DNA from: Uranotaenia lowii
Taxonomy: Eukaryota; Arthropoda; Insecta; Diptera; Culicidae
Assembly: GCF_029784155.1 (NCBI RefSeq)
Contig: NC_073692.1
Coordinates: 14,613,752-14,677,751, forward strand
DNA length: 64,000 nt
Direction: 5' to 3'
The translations under genes and the position numbers were made by a program. Numbering within the stretch: the stretch's first letter is position 1; each line of letters starts with the position of its first letter. A model generated the notes under the pieces. That model saw only the letters and a program-made list of their open reading frames with translations, searched no databases and was not told where the DNA came from. Positions 23,746 to 35,100 of this stretch are shown piece after piece.

Positions 23746-25072
23746 CACTCAGAAAAATACTATTAAGTATGCCATAAGATTCTCTTATGAAGTGGCGCCA
23801 TAAGAGAAATCATTGAAATTCATAAGATTGTCTTATGACGCGAATGAATTCTTCAGATGAACACCTTCTCCAATGAGCTTTTGTTGTTTTTCATAAGAGA
23901 GTCTTATGGAAACAGGAAATGTCATGTTTAATGTAAATAGTTCAAGAAATTTGATGGATAAAACTTTCATTTCATAAGCACATAATCACCCGTTTCCATC
24001 CAACACAATTCTTCTTCCTCATCCGGTCCTTTGACCTTGTGCATTTTGCCGGTGATTTTCTGAAAAGTAAGTAAATGAAAAAGTATTTTAATTCACAAAT
24101 GTTTTCAGCGTCATAATAAATAAACTATTACTCAAACTTACCATTTAGAAAATCACTTCTGACCATGGTCTCCAATTTTCATTCAATAATTTGAATCTAG
24201 ACTGCTTTGGAAGTTCACAATCGAATAACTTTTTTTGCCGCCAAATGAAAACTTATAAGTTTCAGGTTGCTATGAAAGTCAGTAAACAAAACATTCAGAC
24301 CGGTCCGCATAACAGTCAAATGAAAGAAATTTTTTTCGATTGAAAATCATCGCTTTCATTTTCATGCCTTGCTGAAAATCTTCAAATAAGTAAATTATTA
24401 ATCTAAAAATACAAATTAATAAGACGTTTTTTACAGAATCAAGCTATCAAAATTGCAAAAAAAATATTTTTTTTTAAATATAAGAATTTTTTAATCATCA
24501 ATTCCTCTTACTTAAATAAAAAAAAATATAAATATTAAATGAATTTAAAGCTCTTGGCTTAGTTTTCTTTTAAAATAGTTTATAATCACAAAAAAAAAAA
24601 CTAAATTGAACAAAAAATTACATAATAATAACAATTTTCATTTTCGTTTGAAATTGAAGATCTCGATTTTCATATGAAAATCATCAGGTGCACTTTGAAA
24701 ATCATTAACGTCATCATCATTCGAAACACCGAGGAATTTCAACTGAAATCATCGTAAGCAAACTTACAGTAGCTTGCTTTGGCCTTTCATTTGAAATATT
24801 TTCTGTTGTTAATGTGAAAATTGGAGACGCTGCTTCTGACTATAAAAAAAAAACTCCATAACTCCGTACGACGCGACGATGGAAAAATTACTGATAGAAT
24901 GAGTAAATGTGTTCATTATTTTTTCACAATGCCGTTTCTTCTATTTTTCATACGATATTATTATGAAAACTGAAAGAATTTCATAAGACTCTTATGAAAA
25001 ACAATTTTACACTCTAAAAAGCGGTTCATAAGACGCATCTTATGAAAATTATAATAAGAATTTGCCTGAGTG
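23746..25072. mobile_element. TA-flanked element, 1,327 bp, CACTCAG termini, copy 1
   Basis: Ends CACTCAG and CTGAGTG are flanked by TA at 23744-23745 and 25073-25074. CATAAGA and its complement TCTTATG recur many times near both ends. The centre carries a short intron-bearing exon pair on the minus strand. No transposase. A second copy, same orientation, starts at 25152. Confidence 0.85.
23967..24166 (-). CDS. Candidate spliced micro-ORF inside the 1,327-bp element
   Basis: Function unknown. Minus-strand donor ATG|GTAAGT (intron from 24141) and acceptor TTACTTTTCAG (AG at 24061-24060) define a roughly 80-bp intron. An ATG lying exactly at the end of exon 1 (24144-24142) joins an open frame in exon 2 (24059 to TGA at 23969-23967), giving 31 residues with an acidic PDEEEEL stretch. 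An alternative ATG at 24166 gives 21 residues in another frame. The only nearby polyadenylation-like signal is an ATTAAA variant. The same sequence occurs in the second copy. Weakest of the three candidates. Confidence 0.3.
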
Positions 25073-25278
25073 TACTTGAAATAGCTTGAAATGAATTTCC
25101 CGACCCGGAATGACAGATCGAATGAACGACAACCATGTGCGCATATAAGTACACTCAGAAAAATACTATTAAGTATGCCATAAGATTCTCTTATGAAGTG
25201 GCGCCATAAGAGAAATCATTGAAATTCATAAGATTGTCTTATGACGCGAATGAATTCTTCAGATGAACACCTTCTCCA

Positions 25279-26548
25279 CCCGAATAGAATTGTATGATGA
25301 AAAAACCATGAATTCCATATTCACAAACCATTAATTTCATGGTCTACACAATGCTTATTATCGTCCACGATACCGTGAATGCACATAGGAATTCATAGTT
25401 TCCGACCATACATTTCACTGTTTTGGCGAAAATAACCATGAAAAAGGGGTATTGTTATGCAGCGTGACCATGAAAAAAATGGCGATTTCCCATACATTCG
25501 GAAGCTCAAAAATATGAAATTCATGGTGATAACAGCTTCCACTTTTTCATAGTAAAACCATGGAAATCCGTTTATTTACATTGTTTTAACTAAGATGAAA
25601 ATCAAGGTTTTTCTATGGTCTGTAAGCATTGTTTAACCGTGAAATTTCATGGTTTTCTTAAGTAAGATTATTTCTTTTTAATATTTTTTACACTTAAAAA
25701 ATCAACTTGTTTTACTTTTATGGCACATTTTTTTTATTAATTTAAGGAAGTTTCGAAAAAGTTTTAAATAACTCGTCACTTTCCTCGTCACGGGAAGCAC
25801 CCGCACTACAATAGCAGCAACTCGGCGAGCCCATCTGTCCATCAACCCATTTCCTAGGACACGGCTAGATTCCTGTCAGCACCAGATCCCGCAAATACCA
25901 AAACATCCGTTACGGGTTATTCCTTGGACCATCATTTTGTCCATTGTCATTTTGTGCGGCTCTCACTTGAAACAGGAGTAGGGGAATTATGCATATTCCG
26001 GTAGCTGCTGGAAAAAAGTGAGAATTCTTAATCAGTTTATTTGTCAGCAAATCAACCAATATGTACAATAAAAGTACTCACCATCATCCCAAAAGTTCGC
26101 CTTTCGCCTTCCAATCCGCATCTGGCCAGTTTAATAGCGAATTTTGTCAGGATTCACGGATTTTTAACGTGAAAACTGAAGCAAAATATTTATCCCGGAG
26201 AAAATGGCGCGCGCGTTGACACGAAAAATTTTCGCTACACGAAAAATTTCAAATGTGTAAAAAGAGCAAAAATTTACCAATTAGTTTTTTGGTTTGGATT
26301 TACATTTAACCATGAAGTACACTGTAACAATAATAATCACAAGAAAATTATTGTGATACCGTACTTCTGTCATTTTCGGCAACTATGAAATATTTTGAAT
26401 TTACGATATACTTCACGGTGACTTTGAAAATTATGGTGATTTCATAATATAATGCGGTTGAAAGATATTTAGAAACTACGATGAAATTGATTGTTAAATT
26501 GAAAATCATTGTTCAGTTATCTTAATACCATGGTCTTTGCTATTCGGG
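25279..26548 (-). mobile_element. 1,270-bp element with CCCGAATAG termini, copy 1
   Basis: Ends CCCGAATAG and CTATTCGGG. The undisturbed target in the sister element (23871-23872) shows a 2-bp duplication, CA. A second copy of the same length lies inverted at 60635-61904. ACCATGAA-type words occur many times in both orientations inside both ends, as subterminal transposase sites would. The middle has a minigene-like exon-intron-exon with AATAAA. No transposase; the non-TA 2-bp duplication does not fit common superfamilies. Confidence 0.9.
25910..26121 (-). CDS. Candidate 45-residue spliced micro-ORF, 1,270-bp element copy 1
   Basis: Same structure as at 61062-61273, on the minus strand here: exon 1 26121-26082, intron with GTGAGT donor and TTTTTTCCAG acceptor, exon 2 26007-25910 ending in TAA. 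Both copies keep the ATG, splice sites and stop. See the 61062 entry for the peptide. Confidence 0.45.
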
Positions 26549-27318
26549 CAATGAGCTTTTGTTGTTTTTCATAAGAGAGTCTTATGGAAACAGGAAATGT
26601 CATGTTTAATGTAAATAGTTCAAGAAATTTGATGGATAAAACTTTCATTTCATAAGCACATAATCACCCGTTTCCATCCAACACAATTCTTCTTCCTCAT
26701 CCGGTCCTTTGACCTTGTGCATTTTGCCGGTGATTTTCTGAAAAGTAAGTGAATGAAAAAGTATTTTAATTCACAAATGTTTTCAGCGTCATAATAAATA
26801 AACTATTACTCAAACTTACCATTTAGAAAATCACTTCTGACCATGGTCTCCAATTTTCATTCAATCATTTGAATCTAGACTGCTTTGGAAGTTCACAATC
26901 GAATAACTTTTTTTGCCGCCAAATGAAAACTTATAAGTTTCAGGTTGCTATGAAAGTCAGTAAACAAAACATTCAGACCGGTCCGCATAACAGTCAAATG
27001 AAAGAAATTTTTTTCGATTGAAAATCATCGCTTTCATTTTCATGCCTTGCTGAAAATCTTCAAATAAGTAAATTATTAATCTAAAAATACAAATTAATAA
27101 GACGTTTTTTACAGAATCAAGCTATCAAAATTGCAAAAAAAATATTTTTTTTTAAATATAAGAATTTTTTAATCATCAATTCCTCTTACTTAAATAAAAA
27201 AAAATATAAATATTAAATGAATTTAAAGCTCTTGGCTTAGTTTTCTTTTAAAATAGTTTATAATCACAAAAAAAAAACTAAATTGAACAAAAAATTACAT
27301 AATAATAACAATTTTCAT

Positions 27319-27818
27319 NNNNNNNNNNNNNNNNNNNNNNNNNNNNNNNNNNNNNNNNNNNNNNNNNNNNNNNNNNNNNNNNNNNNNNNNNNNNNNNNNN
27401 NNNNNNNNNNNNNNNNNNNNNNNNNNNNNNNNNNNNNNNNNNNNNNNNNNNNNNNNNNNNNNNNNNNNNNNNNNNNNNNNNNNNNNNNNNNNNNNNNNNN
27501 NNNNNNNNNNNNNNNNNNNNNNNNNNNNNNNNNNNNNNNNNNNNNNNNNNNNNNNNNNNNNNNNNNNNNNNNNNNNNNNNNNNNNNNNNNNNNNNNNNNN
27601 NNNNNNNNNNNNNNNNNNNNNNNNNNNNNNNNNNNNNNNNNNNNNNNNNNNNNNNNNNNNNNNNNNNNNNNNNNNNNNNNNNNNNNNNNNNNNNNNNNNN
27701 NNNNNNNNNNNNNNNNNNNNNNNNNNNNNNNNNNNNNNNNNNNNNNNNNNNNNNNNNNNNNNNNNNNNNNNNNNNNNNNNNNNNNNNNNNNNNNNNNNNN
27801 NNNNNNNNNNNNNNNNNN
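27319..27818. other. Scaffold gap of exactly 500 N
   Basis: Exactly 500 undetermined bases, so a fixed-size assembly gap. The left flank is inside a DNA element and the right flank is inside a tandem satellite. Any frames running through it are artefacts. Confidence 0.99.
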
Positions 27819-28745
27819 AATAAAGATTCATCAAAAGATGGCTTGCGGAAGGACAAGTCCCGTTTAGTTTGTGCGAGAGGTCGCAAACTAAATATGATGA
27901 AAGTATGAAATATGAATTTGACGATCGATAAAAACCGGCTTGCGAGAGGTCAAGTCCGAACTAAGTTGTGAGAAAGATCATTGGATAAAGATTCATCAAA
28001 AGATGGCTTGCGGAAGGACAAGTGACGATCGATAAAAACCGGCTTGCGAGAGGTCAAGTCCGAACTAAGTTGTGAGAAAGATCATTGGATAAAGATTCAT
28101 CAAAAGATGGCTTGCGGAAGGACAAGTCCCGTTTAGTTTGTGCGAGAGGTCGCAAACTAAATGAGATGGAAGTATAAAATATGAATATGAAGATAGATAA
28201 AAGATGGCTTGCGAGAGGTCAAGTCCAAACTAATTGTGAGATAAATAATTGAATAAAGATTCATCAAAAGATGGCTTGCGGAAGGACAAGTCCCGTTTAG
28301 TTTGTGCGAGAGGTCGCAAACTAAATATGATGAAAGTATGAAATATGAATTTGACGATCGATGAAAACCGGCTTGCGAGAGGTCAAGTCCGAACTAAGTT
28401 GTGAGAAAGATCATTGGATAAAGATTCATCAAAAGATGGCTTGCAGAAGGACAAGTCCCGTTTAGTTTGTGCGAGAGGTCGCATACTAAGTGAGATGAAA
28501 GTATAAAATATGAATATGACGATCGATAAAAGACGGCTTGCGAGAGGTCAAGTCCAAACTAATTTGTGAGATAGATCATTATATTAAGATTCACCAAAAG
28601 ATGGCTTGCGGAAGGACAAGTCCCGTTTTGTTTGTGCGAGAGATCGCAAACTAAGTGAGATGAATGTTGGAAATTGTATGAAATGATGGAAATTGAATAT
28701 GATGATCGATGAAAGACGCTTTACAACAGGTCGACTGTAAATAAA
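27819..28745. repeat. Tandem satellite, about 165-bp unit
   Basis: About six units, each containing TAAAGATTCATCAAAAGATG, GGCTTGCGGAAGGACAAGTC, GTGCGAGAGGTCGCAAACTA and a CGATCGATAAAA segment. Units start near 27819, 27984, 28086, 28253, 28428 and 28588; the second is about 60 bp shorter through an internal deletion. The two half-units (CTTGCGGAAGGACAAGTC and CTTGCGAGAGGTCAAGTC) resemble each other, so the unit may itself be a dimer. Drift increases toward 28745. Confidence 0.9.
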
Positions 28746-29704
28746 TTTGTGTGACACAAACTAAATGAAATGGAATAAGAAAATCTCGCGTGAGCTTTCA
28801 TTACGTCGAATGAAACAGAAACACCGAACCGAGAAAAACGCTTCTGAAATTTGAAGAGTGTTTTTCAAATCCTATTTTCATTCCGTCGCCGATAACCCTT
28901 CAAAAAATACGCAATATTCATGGAAACTAATTGTGTCATATATTCCACATTATGAATTTAATTTTTTGCAATTTTTAGAGCTATTTTTTAATCATATAGG
29001 AACATACGACATATTCAAACTTAAATCGTTCATACGTCTGAACACATTCGTCGTTTGGAGGGGAAATTTGTTTCATTCGTCTCTTTTCTTTCGTCCTTTG
29101 ATTCGTTCAACTTGCACTTACGCCCAAATGTTTCTGATGCAAATACTATGGGAAATTTTCAATTTTCTCGGCGTAGTGGCTGTTAAATAAGTGAAATATC
29201 TAGTGTAGCGGTAAATTGGTAAGTAAATGCATAATGAAATGTGTGAATCGGGTGCGCCATCGGTCAAACCAGCTCGCTGCTGCTGATCAGCTTTCTGTTG
29301 CCGACCAGCTGGAGGGGAAATTTGTCTCATTCGTCCTTTGATTCGTTCAACTTGCACTTACGCCCAAATGTTTCTGAGGCAATTACCGGTAAATTTTCAA
29401 TTTTCTCGGCATAGTGAATGTTAACTTATTGAGTTGTCGAGTGCAGCGGTAAATTTATTAGTGAATGCGTAATATAAGTGTGAATCGGGTGAATGGGTGA
29501 CTAACAGCAGCAGGCTGCTGCCGCTCAGCCTGATGCAGTTAGTTGATAGGTTTGCTGCTACTGCTGCTGTTCGGTTTCTTTTCCTTGCTGCATTATTTTA
29601 CAGCGTTCGAAAGCCTGCTTGAGTATCGATTTAAGAACGCTTGAAAAGAAGAATCTGAAATAATATTCATTGCCAGGTTGATATTCTGAAAACCTCTACC
29701 TGTA

Positions 29705-29986
29705 TGTAGAGTTATGATTCACGTAGGTATCACATTAGCCCCAAAATCCTCTACCACATAATGCCTAGAGAGAGAGAACATCCGAGAGAAAATCAAATGC
29801 AACCAAGCGATGGGCAACCTGGGGACTCGGCTCTTGAGCGGCAGTTAGTGACGAACTCTTATGTAGATCGGAACCCTTGTGAGTTGTGTGTTAAGCAGCG
29901 GAAATAAATAGTTTCTATTGAGAAGTCGCGAGTGTGCATTTATTCAGAAGACAACGCAGTTCTCCCTTCCCCTGGTGGATTCTACA
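29705..29986 (+). repeat. 5' LTR
   Basis: 282 bp, TGTAGA...TCTACA. It contains an AATAAA near its 3' third (GGAAATAAATAG). No difference from the 3' LTR was seen on reading. Confidence 0.95.
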
Positions 29987-30011
29987 ATTGGCGCAGCCGG
30001 TGAAAACAAAG

Positions 30012-31107
30012 GTAAGTGAAGTGAAAATCACCCGGAAATTTAGGAATGCTGTCTGTTCTCCAGCTTAAAGAATAGCATTTTCGTGTATTTTTTTATGATT
30101 TGATTTGAAATATGATCGATTAAGTGAAGTTGATTCGTTTTTATTTCTTGAGAATGGCGGCATACCGAGCATGATTTTTTGTGTGTGTTATTTTCCCAGC
30201 TCGTTGGCTGGGTCGTTTCCTTACCAGTGAACTTTGATGTGAAAAAAAAATTATGCCGGTTGAGGACCGAGCTGGAGGGAGATAGGTAGAGGTTAAATTG
30301 CACTAATACTGATGAGGATGCCGGTTGAGGACCGAGCAAATGAAGAGAGTATTTAATTTGAGAGAGCCATAAAATGATGATGATTATTGACGATGCCGGT
30401 TGAGGGCCGAGCTAGCGAGAGCGAGACTGACCGAGTCGGTTTCGCAAAGTGAACACATACATATGAGGATGCCGGTTGAGGACCGTGCAAATTGAATAAG
30501 CAAGTCTGACTTCAGTCAAAGTGCGTATGAGGATGCCGGTTGAGGGCCGTGCTATTGAGGCTAACACTTTGATGATGCCGGTTGAGGGCCGCGCAATGAA
30601 GCGAAGAAGACTTAGATGGGACCACTCGTAGTGACGATGTTGCCGGTTGAGGGCCGTGCTCTGAGGAGGAATAAAATTTTTCTAATTTCGATGAATTTGT
30701 GTGTGCTACTTGCCGGTTGAGGGCCGTGCTCTGAGAAGGAAGGAATAAAGTTTTTTTTCTCATTTCTATGAACCCATTTGTGTATGCTTCTAATTTCAAA
30801 AGAGAGAGTGATGATGATTCCTATCGTCCTTAGCAAGGCACTACTATAGAGGCTCGGTCAGGCTAATGTAAAAGCGTACGAATACAAATGATGGGTTTAG
30901 TTGAAAACGGGGTACTGTGATCATGTTCATCGTCGTCGAAAAGCATAAGTAAATAGTGAAGGGCAAATAATACTATAGACTGAAAATAAACAACTTATAT
31001 ATCGAACTTATGAATGTGTTTTCTTTTGTTTTACTATTTCTATTTCTAATTTGTTTTTGAGAAGCGGTAATATTACAGCATAGAATCCTTTCGCATTATT
31101 TTTGTAG
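30012..31107 (+). other. Leader intron-like segment of the retrotransposon
   Basis: AAAG|GTAAGTG at 30011/30012 is a near-perfect donor, and TTTTTGTAG ending at 31107, directly before the gag ATG at 31108, is an acceptor. If spliced, the 1,096-bp leader with all eight repeat motifs would be removed from the gag mRNA and kept in genomic RNA. Use of these sites is inference. Confidence 0.5.
30254..30729 (+). repeat. Eight interspersed TGCCGGTTGAGG(A/G)CCG motifs
   Basis: TGCCGGTTGAGGRCCGNGC starts at 30254, 30319, 30394, 30470, 30534, 30576, 30641 and 30711, at 42-76-bp spacing, with unrelated AT-rich sequence between. Copies differ at an A/G and at one base before GC. Short motif constancy with divergent spacers suggests a protein-binding site cluster or RNA element rather than ordinary tandem duplication. 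Confidence 0.92.
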
Positions 31108-32055
31108 ATGGATACCAATAAACAATGGCCACTAGAACCGTTCAAAGATTCGGTTGACTCTTCTGATTTGCGTCGAGAATGGGAGGAGTGGTTGAGATCT
31201 TTCGAACTAGTCCTGGAGTTGAAGAAGATCGACTCTCAACACGAGAAGTTGGTCTTTATGCTTGCTCATGGTGGGCGTGGCCTACAGAGGATCTACTATA
31301 ATTTGAGGCCAGTGCCAAATGAGATCTATCCGGAACCTGTGAAAATTCCACTATGCCCACAAGAATTACCTGAATATGACAACGCTGTCAAGCGTTTGAA
31401 TAGCTTCTTCGTTGGCAAGTGTAACGAACGCGTTGAGCTTGAGGTGTTTCGGTCGTTGAAACAATCTTCCGATGAATCCTTTAATCAATTTATCCTGAAA
31501 CTCAGAATGCAAGCAGCTAGATGCGATTTCCAAAATCGAGAAGAGAGAGAAATTCTTCAACAGGTAACAATGGGAGCGCGAGATGAGCGTGTCCGCGACA
31601 AAGGCCTCGAAAATGTCATGAATCTGGACGAACTCTCGAATTACGCAATCAATCGCGAAATCTTGGCTAAGCAGAAAGAGAAGAATAACCCTTTTGAAGG
31701 CGGATCAAATCCTACGTCAATTTCATACGTGGGGCAAAAGGCTGGTGGCAGTGGAAGAAACACGGGGTACAATGCGAGAGCGCTTCAGAAAAACAAACCT
31801 GTAGAAGTCGAGTGTGACGGATGTGGTTCATGGAGACATGATACGGACTCGCGTGTTTGCGGTGCACGCAATGCTCGTTGCAATCGTTGTGGTCGCAAAG
31901 GCCACTTTGAGAGGAAGTGTCCTGCATATGTTAGAATTGATCGTAGTGGACCACGCCAATCTCGATTCAGAAAGCGCCCTTACGAAGCAAACACCGTTCG
32001 CAAAGAGGAAAATTTGCATTATGCTAGATCTGATGATCCACAGGAGGTAAAATAA
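31108..32055 (+). CDS. gag: Retrotransposon Gag
   Basis: 315-residue structural protein of the LTR element. The central region resembles retrotransposon capsid (long helical, charged, SFNQFILKLRMQAARCDF). Near residues 245-270 there is a CCHC zinc knuckle (CNRCGRKGHFERKC), preceded by a second Cys/His cluster (CDGCGSWRHD). The ATG at 31108 directly follows a splice-acceptor-like TTTTTGTAG. The last codons before the TAA overlap a donor (GAG|GTAAAA at 32046/32047), so the stop is reached only if that intron is retained. Confidence 0.93.
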   Translation: MDTNKQWPLEPFKDSVDSSDLRREWEEWLRSFELVLELKKIDSQHEKLVFMLAHGGRGLQRIYYNLRPVPNEIYPEPVKIPLCPQELPEYDNAVKRLNSFFVGKCNERVELEVFRSLKQSSDESFNQFILKLRMQAARCDFQNREEREILQQVTMGARDERVRDKGLENVMNLDELSNYAINREILAKQKEKNNPFEGGSNPTSISYVGQKAGGSGRNTGYNARALQKNKPVEVECDGCGSWRHDTDSRVCGARNARCNRCGRKGHFERKCPAYVRIDRSGPRQSRFRKRPYEANTVRKEENLHYARSDDPQEVK

Positions 32056-32165
32056 AATTTTGTTTTATATTCCGAAGCGAGGGCTCGTAGAATCTCAAGG
32101 GGATTAAAAAAAAAATAAATAAATGTTGAATAAATACTAAGAAAAATCTATTGTTTTATTTATAG
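32047..32165 (+). other. Candidate 119-bp intron between gag and pol
   Basis: Donor GGAG|GTAAAA and acceptor TTTTATTTATAG|G. The 939 bases from the gag ATG to the donor are a whole number of codons, and the frame after the acceptor is the pol frame. Splicing would therefore fuse the two in phase, while retention ends Gag at 32055. The retained segment has stops in the gag frame. Confidence 0.6.
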
Positions 32166-35100
32166 GATGTAAATAGTGGAATGATAATTTGTACGATCGG
32201 CTCTCTTCCAATAGAATTTTTGATAGACTCGGGAGCTGCGATAAACACAGTTACTGAACATGTTTGGACTGCACTTAACAGGAACAAAACTGTATTATAC
32301 AAAACAAAATTTAATTGTGACCGACAAATAACTGCTTACGCATCTCAACAACCACTTAAAGTTTTGACGATTTTTGAGGCCTGGATATCTGTAAATGACA
32401 TCAAGCCCAAAACTTACGCTGAATTTTTCGTTATCCAAGGTGCACGCAAGTCCCTGTTGTGTAAAAGAACAGCGGAAGAGCTGAAAGTTCTAAAGGTTGG
32501 TCTAGATGTTAACAGTATAGATTATAAAAGCGAAGTATTTCCGAGATTCCCAAACATCCAAATTAAGCTTTCGATCGACAAAAGTATTCCTCCAAAGAAA
32601 TTGGCATATTTAAGAATTCCAGCCGCCATGGAAGACAAAGTTGATGCAAAACTTCAACAAATGCTTAGAAGCGATATAATTGAACGAGTCGTTGGTCCGC
32701 CTGAATGGATATCCCCGATGGTTGTTGTCCCTAAAGGGAAAGACGACATCCGTTTGTGCATCAATATGAAGCTCCCTAACCAGGCGATCCAACGTGAGCA
32801 CTATCCTTTGCCTATGATTGACACGCTTCTAAACAAATTAAGAGGGTCAAAATTTTTCTCGAAACTGGATATAACATCTGCATATCACCACATAGAGCTG
32901 CACCCAGATTCCAGAGGAATCACCACTTTTATGACTGGCAGAGGTTTGATGCGATTTAAAAGATTAATGTTCGGAATCAATTGCGCGCCGGAGATTTTTC
33001 AGCGTGTTATGTGCGAAATGTTAGCCGGTGTTGAAGGTGTAATAGTTTACATTGATGACATAGTAGTTGCCGGACAAACCAGACAACAACACGATGCCAG
33101 ACTTGAAGAAGTTCTTTCGATCCTTCGTGATAATAACGCGTCATTGAATAAAGAAAAATGCATGTTTGGTGTAGAGCAACTCGAAATATTGGGGTATAAT
33201 GTCAGTGCAGCCGGCATAAGTCCTTCAGAAGAAAAGATTTCTGCCATTCGGAATTTCAGACAGCCAGAAACTAGAGAGGAGGTCCGAAGTTTCTTAGGCC
33301 TCATAAACTTCGTGGGTCAGTTTATTCCTGATCTATCAACGAGGACGGAACCATTGCGTCGATTCATGAGAGGGGACGTAGAAACATTTGGTGAGGACCA
33401 AGTAAGGGCTTTTGACGAACTCCGCAATGAGCTGTCTGGTACTGTTCGGAGGCTGGGCTTCTTTGATGCAAAGGATACAACTGAGTTGTACGTCGATGCG
33501 TCACCTGTGGGGCTAGGCGCGGTGCTTTCCCAAAGAGATAAGTTCGGAACACCTCGAATCATTAGTTTCGCCTCGAAGGGTTTAACGAAGGCAGAGCGAG
33601 TTTATCCTCAAACGCAACGCGAAGCCCTTGCAGTTGTCTGGGGCGTTGAAAAATTTTACCCATACTTATTTGGTATAGAATTCACGGTCTTCACCGATCA
33701 CAAGACTCTCGAATACATTTATGGGGGCAAACACCGCGATGGAAAGCGTGCTTGTTCTAGAGCAGAAGGCTGGGCACTACGTTTGCAGCCCTATAACTTC
33801 CGCATAGAATACATTCCAGGTTCGAATAACATCTCAGATATACTTTCACGGCTCTGTCCTCAGTCTGAATTCGAGAAACCATTCGATGACGAATCTGAGC
33901 ACTACCTCTGTGCTATTGAAGACTCATTAGCAGCCATCACTCTAGAGGAAATACGTACTGAGACTGCCAATGACGAAACCTTGAGTGCTGTCATCAAAGC
34001 AATCCACAACCAAAAATGGCCTTCAAGTCTTTTTCGTTATGAAACTTTTTCAAAGGAACTCGGTGTTATTCATGGAATTGTTGTTAGAGATGACCGAATT
34101 GTACTTCCACCTAAACTACGATCTAGAGCCCTGGATATCGCGCACCGAGGACACCCGGGAGTCGTAAGTATGCGAAGGAACCTTCGTGAAAAAGTTTGGT
34201 GGCCTTACATGGATCGTGATGTTGGCGATCGTATCCAAGAATGCGGTGGATGCGCAGCAGTAAGCCTCCAAAGTCCTGCAGAACCAATGCTTCGGAAAGA
34301 GATGCCTGAACGCGCCTGGCAAGAGATCGCAGTTGACTTCTTTTCAGCAAAGGAATGCGCGACATTCCTTGTGGTAGTCGATTACTACAGCCGTTATATA
34401 AAGGTAATCGAAATGAAGGGTACCACAGCCTCTAAAACCATCGAAGCCCTGGAGTCGGTGTTTCAGGAGCAGACATACCCCGAAACTCTCCGGAGCGATA
34501 ACGGGCCACCATTCTCAAGCGAAGAGTTCTCCAGTTATTGCACTCAAAGGAATATTCGGTTGGTCCGCACGATACCATACTGGCCGCAAATGAATGGGCT
34601 CGTGGAAAGACAAAATCAGGGGATTTTGAGGGCACTGAAAATTGCAAAGGCAGTAAAAGCAGATTGGCGTGATGCTGTTAAAGACTATGTGCACATGTAT
34701 AACACCACACCTCACTCGATGACTGGTAAGGCTCCACTAGAACTACTCACTGGGAGGCCGGTGAAAGATCTTTTGCCATCTCTACGTACTGAACCGTATT
34801 GGAATCGGGATGACGGTGTTCGGGACGACGACGCTATTAAAAAAATGAAAGGGAAGATTTATGCTGATAATCGCAGACATTCCAAACCGTCCAATATTGT
34901 AGAAGGTGATACAGTCATTTTGAAGAATTATGAAACCGGAAAGTTAGAACCCAATTTCCGACTGGAAGAGTTCATGGTTATAAAGAAGAATGGCAACGAT
35001 ACGATTGTGGCAAATAGAGAAGGAGTAAGATATAGACGTCCCGTTTCTCACTTAAGGAAATGGCATAATACTCCTAAGGAAAACGGCCAAACTTCATCTG

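Larger units (their letters stand above)
25152..27318. mobile_element. 1,327-bp-type element, copy 2, split and cut by gap
   Basis: Begins CACTCAG after TA at 25150-25151. It matches copy 1 closely to CA at 25277-25278, is interrupted by the 1,270-bp element, resumes at 26551, and matches again until the N run at 27319. Only a few single-base differences from copy 1 are seen. The right end is lost in the gap. Confidence 0.88.

Noticed and set aside
27278..27886. Long frames across the N gap
   Set aside because: They consist of undetermined bases; no coding evidence.
30254..30729. CRISPR-like array of regularly spaced repeats
   Set aside because: Eukaryotic retrotransposon leader; repeats are only about 19 bp, spacing varies from 42 to 76 bp, and there are no cas genes.
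30512..30836. Minus-strand frames with repeated EHGPQPA motifs
   Set aside because: They are translations of the leader motif on the opposite strand of the retrotransposon, without start or domain support.
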